This document shows, piece by piece, positions 6,787 through 11,624 of a DNA stretch of 11,624 nucleotides. Below the pieces are notes generated by a model. The model had not been told where the DNA came from and did not search any database. It was given only the letters and a program-made list of their open reading frames with translations. Within the stretch, counting starts at the first letter, position 1, and each line of letters starts with the position of its first letter. The stretch is from an uncultured Rhizobiaceae group bacterium. GTDB lineage: Bacteria; Pseudomonadota; Alphaproteobacteria; Rhizobiales; Rhizobiaceae. The translations under genes were made by a program, and so were the position numbers. The stretch spans positions 1 to 11,624 of the forward strand of contig CALHHQ010000278.1 in assembly GCA_938030645.1 (NCBI GenBank). The letters run 5' to 3'.

Positions 6787-6935
6787 ATTTTTCAACCCAA
6801 GTTATTTGCGCAATTTGCAGGCGAACAAACTGTGATTCGTGTTGATTCGTAAGCATTTTTTTTCGAGTCATTTTTTTCGATTTTTTGCCTGTTTGGGGCC
6901 ATTTTTCTACGTTCTTTAAGATTCATTGAAGAGTC
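6753..6935. promoter_or_regulatory. Cluster of seven GANTC (CcrM) methylation sites
   Basis: GANTC occurs at 6753-6757, 6761-6765, 6834-6838, 6844-6848, 6865-6869, 6920-6924 and 6931-6935. At random about one per 256 bases is expected at even base composition, so less than one in this span. I found none elsewhere in the 6472-7193 gap or in the dnaA leader. Several spacings (10, 21 and 11 bases) are near whole helical turns, and TGATTCGT is repeated directly at 6833 and 6843. In Caulobacter and relatives, CcrM methylates GANTC and its hemimethylated state times dnaA and other cell-cycle genes, so a methylation-sensed control or origin-like element is plausible. Confidence 0.65.
6856..6906. other. 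T-tract region
   Basis: Runs of T8 (6856-6863), T7 (6871-6877), T6 (6881-6886) and T5 (6902-6906) lie within the GANTC cluster. Their centres are about 14, 10 and 20 bases apart, partly in helical phase, which would give intrinsic bending or easy melting. No strong hairpin precedes them, so they are not an obvious terminator. Confidence 0.4.
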
Positions 6936-7021
6936 GTCTTGTCGCTCCCAAACCCCATGTGTATGTTGCCTTCAAGAGCCGTTGAGACGGAATTAGAATG
7001 TGCCCAGACGATTGGACTGAG

Positions 7022-7057
7022 GTGTTTTGTGAAGAAGCAAAATTTGCTTCAAAACAC
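7022..7057 (+). repeat. Long bulged stem-loop
   Basis: GTGTTTT (7022-7028) pairs with AAAACAC (7051-7057), and, after a five-base bulge, GAAGCAAA (7034-7041) with TTTGCTTC (7043-7050): up to 15 pairs, fewer with a realistic loop. A T6 run follows 13 bases later (7071-7076), rather far for a standard terminator. It could end a transcript from the promoter near 6671 or be part of an RNA gene. Confidence 0.45.
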
Positions 7058-7096
7058 TGCTAATTGTGCATTTTTTGTCTTTGTTCTGGCTTCGCT

Positions 7097-7124
7097 AAGC
7101 ATTTCCTATTTCTGGAAAATGCTT
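7097..7124 (+). repeat. Stem-loop upstream of the rhodanese gene
   Basis: AAGCATTTCC (7097-7106) pairs with GGAAAATGCTT (7114-7124) with one bulged A and a seven-base loop, giving ten pairs. A G6 run follows at once (7125-7130). It lies about 70 bases before the rhodanese start, so it may belong to that gene's 5' untranslated region. Confidence 0.4.
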
Positions 7125-7193
7125 GGGGGGATTACGGAATGTTTGTTATTTGGTCTGCGCGATTGGATTGTGCGGAAACACTAGGGGTGTGTC

Positions 7194-7622
7194 TTGAGCT
7201 ACGGTGGTGAAATAACGGTTGCAGAATGCTGGGAACTGCTTTCGCAGTCCCGTGAAACGGTTCTCATCGATGTGCGCACAAACGCCGAGTGGGCTTATGT
7301 AGGTGTTCCAGCTTTGCCGAAATCGATGAACTCTGTGATTGGTCAACAATGGCAAGTTTTCCCAAACATGTCTGTCGATCCTGAATTTGCAGATAAGTTG
7401 GTGGCCACACTCAACGACAATCAATTGGGCGAAGACGCGAAGCTCTGCTTTTTGTGCCGCTCCGGTGTTCGCAGCCTTGCTGCTGCAAAGACCATGTGGG
7501 AACGCGGTTACAAGAACAGCTATAATATCACACACGGCTTTGAAGGTGATCTCGACAGTGACGGTCACCGAGGAAATGCCAATGGCTGGAAAGCCCATAA
7601 ATTACCTTGGCAGCAAGGTTAG
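7194..7622 (+). CDS. Rhodanese-like domain protein
   Basis: Single-domain rhodanese of 142 residues, probably a cytoplasmic sulfur carrier or sulfurtransferase. The domain starts near ITVAECWELL (7-16), with VLIDVRTNAEW (23-33) as the conserved strand and Asp-Val-Arg motif. The active-site loop CRSGVRS places the catalytic Cys at C88, with the second Arg and Ser that cradle the persulfide intact. The C-terminal part ends in GWKAHKLPWQQG, typical of the group with a GFEGD...NGWK tail. The start is TTG at 7194: an in-frame TAG lies only nine bases upstream, no ATG is available before codon 45, and AGGGG (7183-7187) is six bases away. The target pathway is unknown; it lies alone between rpsT and dnaA, and no sulfur-metabolism partner is nearby. 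Confidence 0.92.
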   Translation: MSYGGEITVAECWELLSQSRETVLIDVRTNAEWAYVGVPALPKSMNSVIGQQWQVFPNMSVDPEFADKLVATLNDNQLGEDAKLCFLCRSGVRSLAAAKTMWERGYKNSYNITHGFEGDLDSDGHRGNANGWKAHKLPWQQG

Positions 7623-7628
7623 GAATAC

Positions 7629-7670
7629 GAACCATAATTGGTTCACATTAATCGCAGCTCATTGAGCTGC
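7629..7670 (+). repeat. Two tandem perfect inverted repeats before dnaA
   Basis: GAACCA (7629-7634) and TGGTTC (7639-7644) form a 6-bp arm pair around TAAT; nine bases later GCAGCTC (7654-7660) and GAGCTGC (7664-7670) form a 7-bp pair around ATT. They begin seven bases after the rhodanese stop. They could be mRNA 3'-end hairpins without a U-tail, processing signals, or operator sites for dnaA. Confidence 0.55.
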
Positions 7671-7719
7671 TTAAGAGAAAACAAGGCTTCAAAGAAAGCC
7701 GAGAACAGGAGTGTTTATC

Positions 7720-7806
7720 GTGATCAAAGGTGACATCATTGTCCAAGCAACCAACAAATGTCTTCGGACGCTTTTGACGCGCTCTTCTGTGGATTTGCAC
7801 GAATAA
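7720..7806 (+). CDS. Candidate upstream ORF (leader peptide) of dnaA, 28 codons
   Basis: A GTG at 7720 is preceded by AGGAG (7707-7711) with an eight-base spacing, the best-looking ribosome site in the dnaA leader, and opens a frame of 28 codons that starts MIKGDIIVQATNK and ends SVDLHE before TAA at 7804-7806. The stop lies 109 bases before the dnaA ATG and two bases before a CCGCCG block complementary to the dnaA ribosome site. No homology is recognised, and a non-ATG short ORF can arise by chance. Its value lies in the combination of ribosome site and location; see findings. Confidence 0.35.
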   Translation: MIKGDIIVQATNKCLRTLLTRSSVDLHE

Positions 7807-7808
7807 CA

Positions 7809-7910
7809 CCGCCGCCAAAAATTGTGGTTTCTCTGTTTCCAACAGACTGGCTGCACACATAAATTGGGAGCTCAAAACAGCTTGCCAAACTCTTACAGAA
7901 CGACGGCGGA
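7809..7910 (+). promoter_or_regulatory. Possible long-range pairing that hides the dnaA ribosome site
   Basis: CCGCCG (7809-7814) is the exact complement of CGGCGG (7904-7909), which overlaps the dnaA Shine-Dalgarno-like GGCGGA (7905-7910), five bases before the ATG at 7916. They are among the few GC-only blocks in an otherwise AT-rich leader. Six GC pairs closing an 89-base loop could compete with ribosome binding. The complementarity is seen; that it forms in the RNA is inferred. Confidence 0.35.
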
Positions 7911-7915
7911 TAATT

Positions 7916-9619
7916 ATGAACACGAGCGGTGCAAACACTCAAAGATCTTCAACCCAAGCCAGACAAGGCGGTCATGCTAAATCTGGATTGTCTAGCAACA
8001 AACCTTCTGGCGCTTCTAAGACACCTGTCAAAGATGCGATGGGGAACAAATCAACAGGGCTTACCAGTCAGAACAAACAGGTTGGACCAACTGTTTCGGC
8101 AAAAGATGCTCAGAAATGGGATCGGGTTCAAGCCCAGTTAAAAGCCCGTTTGGGCAATGAAGCCTTTGCCAGTTGGTTTGGCAGATGTCGTTTGGAAATG
8201 GTCTCCAAAAGCCAACTCACACTGTCTGTGCCAACCACATTTTTGAAAAGTTGGATCCGCACCCATTACAAAGCCGTTTTGCTTGAACTATGGCAGGACC
8301 AGATTGAAGATTTGCTGCGCATTGATGTGGTGATTAGAAGTGCTGTTCGTTCAGCCAATGCTGAAAACGGAGAAGCGCAACCTGCTCGTCCAGCAGGTCA
8401 AGCTGATGCTAGCGCCGCTTCGCCAGCAGGACGGCTCACTTCTGTTGGCAACAGTTTCGACAATGCGCTTGTTTCGCCCATTGGCAAGGTCGGAAACAGC
8501 AACCGCTTTGCAGCAAGCTCCTCATCCAATGCGATGCGGAATAAATCTGACACACCTGTGGGTTTTACAGGTTCACCACTGGACCCAACCTTCACCTTCT
8601 CAACATTCGTCGAAGGCAAATCAAACCGCATGGCATGTGCTGCGGCACGTTCTGTTGCCGAAGCTGATGGAGCGGCAGCTCGTTTCAACCCTCTTTTCAT
8701 CCACGCCAATGTGGGATTGGGTAAAACGCACCTTTTGCAAGCAATTGCCTGGGCCGCAAATGCGCGCAACAGCGGCATGAAAATACTTTATCTCACTGCT
8801 GAATATTTTATGTGGCGCTTTGCATCCGCCATCCGCGATCAGTCAGCCCTGTCGTTCAAAGAATCTCTACGAGACATTGACCTTCTGCTCATTGACGACA
8901 TGCAGTTTTTGCAAGGCAAATCTATCCAGCAAGAGTTCTGCCACCTATTAAACGCACTGATCGACAGCGCCAAACAAGTTGTGGTGGCAGCTGATCGTCC
9001 ACCTTCCGAACTGGAATCCCTTGATGATCGTGTGCGCTCACGCCTCAAGGGTGGCGTGGCACTGGAGGTGAAAGCACCTGATCTCGAAATGCGCCACACG
9101 ATGCTGGACCTTCGCTATCGTGATGCTCAAAAGGATGATCCAAATCTCGATATTCCAACCGACATCCTTGAATTTGTGGCTGGAAAAGTTGCTTCTTCGG
9201 GGCGCGACTTGGAAGGCGCCTTCAACCAATTGCTTATCCAGCATAGGTTCTCAGAAGGCCCGGTTGAAATTGAGGCTATTGATCGGATGCTGGGGCATTT
9301 GGTTCAGTCTGGCGAACAACGCCGTGTGCGCATCGAAGACATTCAAAAAGTTGTTGCACGTCACTACAATGTTTCGCGCAATGATTTGCTTTCGAACCGT
9401 CGAACCCGTGTCATTGTGCGCCCCCGGCAGATCGCCATGTATCTCTCCAAAATCCTGACACCTCGTTCACTGCCTGAGATTGGCCGCCGTTTTGGTGGGC
9501 GAGACCACACAACGGTTCTCCATGCGGTTCGTAAAATTGAGGCCATGTTGAACGAGGATGAGAAACTGGCACAAGAGTTGGAACTGTTGAAGCGGTTGAT
9601 CCATGAAATGGGCCAGTAA
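7916..9619 (+). CDS. dnaA: Chromosomal replication initiator protein DnaA
   Basis: DnaA binds DnaA boxes, oligomerises with ATP and opens the origin. At 567 residues it is longer than the usual 450-520. Residues 1-65 are a disordered Ser/Gly/Asn/Lys-rich extension; domain I begins near W68 (WDRVQAQLKARLG) and includes FASWF and the FLKSWI block. Residues about 140-225 form a variable, Ala/Ser/Asn-rich linker (domain II). The AAA+ domain starts near PLDPTFTFSTFVEG. Walker A is ANVGLGKTHL with K270-T271; its first Gly is replaced by Ala. Walker B is LLLIDD (D327-D328), and the box VII arginines are R372 and R376. Domain IV carries the DnaA-box-reading GGRDHTTV (527-534). The ATG at 7916 has GGCGGA five bases away; the next in-frame ATG (M42) lacks a ribosome site. 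dnaN follows after 178 bases. Confidence 0.98.
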   Translation: MNTSGANTQRSSTQARQGGHAKSGLSSNKPSGASKTPVKDAMGNKSTGLTSQNKQVGPTVSAKDAQKWDRVQAQLKARLGNEAFASWFGRCRLEMVSKSQLTLSVPTTFLKSWIRTHYKAVLLELWQDQIEDLLRIDVVIRSAVRSANAENGEAQPARPAGQADASAASPAGRLTSVGNSFDNALVSPIGKVGNSNRFAASSSSNAMRNKSDTPVGFTGSPLDPTFTFSTFVEGKSNRMACAAARSVAEADGAAARFNPLFIHANVGLGKTHLLQAIAWAANARNSGMKILYLTAEYFMWRFASAIRDQSALSFKESLRDIDLLLIDDMQFLQGKSIQQEFCHLLNALIDSAKQVVVAADRPPSELESLDDRVRSRLKGGVALEVKAPDLEMRHTMLDLRYRDAQKDDPNLDIPTDILEFVAGKVASSGRDLEGAFNQLLIQHRFSEGPVEIEAIDRMLGHLVQSGEQRRVRIEDIQKVVARHYNVSRNDLLSNRRTRVIVRPRQIAMYLSKILTPRSLPEIGRRFGGRDHTTVLHAVRKIEAMLNEDEKLAQELELLKRLIHEMGQ

Positions 9620-9797
9620 ATTGCGGCTTTAATAACTTGGGATCACCCGGCGCATGGACTTGAAAGCAGCGCTGGGTTGTACCATTTTAACTGTCAGTCA
9701 AACGCCCCTCATCGATTCTTCTTATTGAGAGGCGCATCACCAATATCACCACCTCTTCTCTTCCTACGGTGGGCTTGCCAAGTCGGGTTGCACAACT
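9620..9797 (+). promoter_or_regulatory. dnaA-dnaN intergenic region with imperfect hairpin and one GANTC
   Basis: In 178 bases, CGCCCCTCA (9703-9711) pairs with TGAGAGGCG (9726-9734) with one C-A mismatch around a 14-base loop; the loop contains GATTC (9714-9718), a CcrM site. No T-run follows, so it is not a standard terminator. TTAA-N7-TCAA at 9687-9701 is one base off the CtrA box. A separate dnaN promoter is likely given the gap, but I cannot place it. Confidence 0.4.
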
Positions 9798-10913
9798 ATG
9801 CGGGTTACTCTTGAGCGTTCAAACCTATTGAAATCACTCAACCACGTTCAACGTGTTGTTGAGCGTCGCAATACCATTCCAATTCTATCGAATGTTTTGC
9901 TCAAGGCTGACAATGGCCAACTGACGTTGAAGGCAACAGATTTGGATCTGGAAGTTACAGAAACATCGCCTGCGGCTGTTGAACAATCTGGCGCCACAAC
10001 GGTGCCTGCACATATGCTGTACGATATCGTTCGCAAATTACCCGACGGTTCTGAGGTGATGTTGAGCATTTCTGAAGATAATGGGTTGAGCCTGATGGCA
10101 GGACGCTCTCAGTTTCGTCTTCAAATGCTGCCAGAGTCTGATTTTCCAGATCTCACTGCAGCTGAATTCAGCCATACGTTTCGTATGGGATGTTCTGACT
10201 TTAAAACACTGATTGATCGCACTCAGTTTGCGATTTCGACGGAAGAGACGCGCTACTATTTGAACGGCATCTATTTCCATTGCGTTGAAGACGAAGGCAA
10301 CATGATGCTTCGTGCTGTAGCCACAGACGGACACCGCCTTGCGCAGGCTCAAACAGCTGCTCCTGACGGGTGCGAAGGGATGCCTGGAATCATTGTGCCG
10401 CGCAAAGCTGTTGGTGAAGTTCAAAAATTGCTCGATGATCCTGATGCATCTGTCACCGTGGAACTTTCAGACACCAAAATCCGTTTCACAGTTGGAAATG
10501 TCATATTGACTTCCAAACTGATCGACGGAACATTCCCCGATTATAACAGAGTTATTCCAGCTGGTAATGACAAAGAACTGGTTCTGGATCGCGCTACATT
10601 CGCATCAGCGGTGGATCGTGTTTCAACCATCGCGTCCGACCGCGGACGCGCTGTAAAACTGTCTTTGTCCGATGGTCAATTGGTGTTGAGCGTGAACAAT
10701 CCTGATTCCGGTTCTGCCGAAGAAGAGATCGCAGTGGGTTACACCGCTGAGCCGCTCGATATTGGGTTCAACTCAAAATATCTGCTCGACATCACAAACC
10801 AGCTGACAGCTGATGAAGCCACGTTCATGCTGGCGGACCCGGGTGCACCAACACTTATCCGCGAAAAAACCCAAGCTGGTGCTTTGTATGTTCTCATGCC
10901 AATGCGCGTGTAA
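9798..10913 (+). CDS. dnaN: DNA polymerase III subunit beta (sliding clamp)
   Basis: Dimeric ring that tethers DNA polymerase III and many repair factors to DNA. The protein has 371 residues, the alphaproteobacterial norm, built from three clamp domains of about 120 residues each. The start MRVTLERSNLLKSLNHVQRV followed by RRNTIPILSNVLL is the typical beginning for the group. RAVATDGHRLA in domain II and IDGTFPDYNRVIP before domain III are conserved beta-clamp blocks, and the C-terminus ends LMPMRV, the peptide-binding pocket strand. No truncation or unusual residue is seen. The ribosome site before the ATG at 9798 is poor. recF follows 15 bases after the stop, consistent with a dnaN-recF transcript, while the 178-base gap to dnaA leaves room for an internal promoter. 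Confidence 0.98.
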   Translation: MRVTLERSNLLKSLNHVQRVVERRNTIPILSNVLLKADNGQLTLKATDLDLEVTETSPAAVEQSGATTVPAHMLYDIVRKLPDGSEVMLSISEDNGLSLMAGRSQFRLQMLPESDFPDLTAAEFSHTFRMGCSDFKTLIDRTQFAISTEETRYYLNGIYFHCVEDEGNMMLRAVATDGHRLAQAQTAAPDGCEGMPGIIVPRKAVGEVQKLLDDPDASVTVELSDTKIRFTVGNVILTSKLIDGTFPDYNRVIPAGNDKELVLDRATFASAVDRVSTIASDRGRAVKLSLSDGQLVLSVNNPDSGSAEEEIAVGYTAEPLDIGFNSKYLLDITNQLTADEATFMLADPGAPTLIREKTQAGALYVLMPMRV

Positions 10914-10928
10914 CGCTGCTGTTGCAAC

Positions 10929-11624
10929 GTGACAGACACCCGGTCGGCTACCCGCATTTGGCTTGAACAACTTAAGCTGACGCATTTTCGAAACTATAGC
11001 GGCTTAAGCCTTAAACTCGATCAAAGGCATGTTGTGCTGACAGGTGAGAATGGTGCGGGCAAAACCAACCTGCTTGAAGCCATCTCATTTCTGTCGCCCG
11101 GTCGCGGTTTGCGGCGAACTGCCTATGACCGTGTTTCCCAAGCGCTAAGTGAAGATGATCCGCAGGCAGGCACTTGGACGGTTTTTGCGGCCATGCAAGG
11201 TGCCGAGGGCCCGGTCAATATTGGCACCGGAATTGCCGCCAATGCCACAGGAATTGACACTCAACGCAAAGTGCACTTCAACGGCGCATCTGCAAAGTCT
11301 GCGGAAAGCTTGTTGGAGCATTCTCGTATTGTTTGGCTGACACCGAGTATGGATGGACTTTTCACTGGTCCTGCCTCCGACAGACGACGCTTTTTAGACC
11401 GCATGGTGCTGGCAATTGATCCGACCCATGGCCGACGAGTTTCCAATTTTGAACGTGCCATGCGCAGCCGCAACAAGCTGCTGGAAAGTGATGGCGCAAA
11501 TAACAGCTGGATGGATGGGATTGAAGCCCAACTAGCAGAAACTGGAGTTGCAATCGCCTTTGCTCGCCGTGAATTGGTTGCTTTGCTGCAAAGCATCATT
11601 GCGAAGACAACTGCGCAATCTGAT
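10929..11624 (+). CDS. recF: DNA replication and repair protein RecF, N-terminal part (cut by window edge)
   Basis: SMC-like ATPase that acts with RecO and RecR to load RecA at gaps and stalled forks. The frame from GTG at 10929 is open for 232 codons to the window end; a full RecF is about 360-390 residues, so the signature motif and Walker B lie outside. The start reads MTDTRSATRIWLEQLKLTHF, leading into FRNYSGLSL, the family's first strand block. Walker A is GENGAGKT (39-46), followed by NLLEAISFLSPGRGLR. The later block VWLTPSMDGLFTGPASDRRRFLDRMV is the conserved RecF core in alphaproteobacterial form. GTG is chosen because no ATG lies near the start and it fits the family N-terminus; the ribosome site is weak, and the 15-base distance to the dnaN stop allows translational coupling. 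Confidence 0.96.
   Translation, partial: MTDTRSATRIWLEQLKLTHFRNYSGLSLKLDQRHVVLTGENGAGKTNLLEAISFLSPGRGLRRTAYDRVSQALSEDDPQAGTWTVFAAMQGAEGPVNIGTGIAANATGIDTQRKVHFNGASAKSAESLLEHSRIVWLTPSMDGLFTGPASDRRRFLDRMVLAIDPTHGRRVSNFERAMRSRNKLLESDGANNSWMDGIEAQLAETGVAIAFARRELVALLQSIIAKTTAQSD

Larger units (their letters stand above)
6472..7193. other. 722-base intergenic region between rpsT and the rhodanese gene
   Basis: No convincing protein gene is present in this AT-rich stretch. From left to right it holds the rpsT terminator, a set of inverted repeats built on CAATTTTG/CAAAATTG (6482-6671), a promoter-like element (6671-6698), a 22-codon ORF (6718-6786), seven GANTC sites (6753-6935), T-tracts (6856-6906) and two hairpins (7022-7057 and 7097-7124). 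The density of structure is unlike the other gaps of the window and points to regulatory or replication-linked DNA, or an unannotated RNA. Confidence 0.6.
7623..7915 (+). promoter_or_regulatory. dnaA leader / upstream regulatory region
   Basis: These 293 bases hold no ordinary gene. They contain three inverted repeats: GAACCA-TAAT-TGGTTC (7629-7644), GCAGCTC-ATT-GAGCTGC (7654-7670) and GGCTT-N6-AAGCC (7685-7700). A 28-codon upstream ORF follows (7720-7806), then complementary GC blocks at 7809-7814 and 7904-7909. None of the hairpins is followed by a T-run, so I see no terminator between the rhodanese gene and dnaA, and read-through is possible. I could not identify a convincing dnaA promoter. 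A TGTGGATTT at about 7789 differs from the DnaA-box complement in two positions. Confidence 0.55.

Noticed and set aside
6684..6792. Short sRNA ending at the T5 run near 6787
   Set aside because: The only hairpin before the T-run is weak (CTTGA/TCAAG, then GCT/AGC), so a terminator there is not supported.
6939..7184. 81-codon frame with a hydrophobic stretch upstream of the rhodanese gene
   Set aside because: It needs a TTG start without a ribosome site, runs through both hairpins, and its Cys/Phe-rich composition looks like translated AT-rich non-coding DNA.
7654..7670. Intrinsic terminator after the rhodanese gene
   Set aside because: The 7-bp stem is perfect but is followed by TTAAGAGAAAAC, with no T-run on either strand; listed as an inverted repeat instead.
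6558..7915. Chromosomal origin (oriC) near dnaA
   Set aside because: No exact or one-mismatch TTATCCACA box was found by eye; the best are TGTGAAGAA (7028) and TGTGGATTT (about 7789), each two mismatches off. In several Rhizobiales the origin is near hemE, not dnaA. Kept only as a hypothesis within the GANTC finding.
8398..8778. 126-codon minus-strand frame inside dnaA
   Set aside because: It is the antisense shadow of a biased coding sequence; dnaA on the plus strand is unambiguous across this stretch.
1..11624. Mobile element, CRISPR array, tRNA or rRNA gene
   Set aside because: No transposase, spaced repeats, cloverleaf or ribosomal RNA sequence was recognised on either strand.

Overview
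The window looks like a chromosomal core segment of an alphaproteobacterium, most likely a Hyphomicrobiales (Rhizobiales) member of moderate GC (estimated by eye at mid to upper 40s percent, not counted). The basis is the conserved order mutM - enoyl-CoA hydratase - rpsT - (rhodanese) - dnaA - dnaN - recF, the alphaproteobacterial character of DnaN, RecF and MutM, and clustered GANTC sites, the target of the CcrM methyltransferase of this class. A genus cannot be named from the sequence alone.

Left part, minus strand (1-3393): glpK (glycerol kinase) is followed in the same direction by a periplasmic solute-binding protein of the YnjB type and the start of its YnjC-like permease, cut by the left edge. 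Right part, plus strand (3459-11624): an SDR oxidoreductase overlaps mutM by one base (TAATG); then come a short-chain enoyl-CoA hydratase, rpsT with a strong intrinsic terminator, a 722-base gap without a convincing protein gene, a rhodanese with a TTG start, a 293-base dnaA leader, dnaA, dnaN and the first 232 codons of recF. Replication initiator, sliding clamp and gap-repair loader thus lie together, with DNA repair (mutM) and translation (rpsT) nearby.

The protein genes are ordinary. The unusual material is non-coding. (a) 6482-6671 carries repeated CAATTTTG/CAAAATTG motifs that form inverted repeats, ending in a promoter-like GTGACA-N16-TACAAT. (b) 6753-6935 holds seven GANTC sites in 183 bp, several about one or two helical turns apart, next to T-tracts. 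(c) Two hairpins lie before the rhodanese gene. (d) The dnaA leader has three hairpins, a 28-codon upstream ORF with an AGGAG ribosome site, and a CCGCCG block, 2 bases after that ORF's stop, complementary to the CGGCGG that overlaps the dnaA ribosome-binding site. This suggests methylation-linked and translation-linked control of replication initiation. I saw no strict DnaA boxes, so an origin here is not claimed. I saw no tRNA, rRNA, CRISPR array or mobile element.
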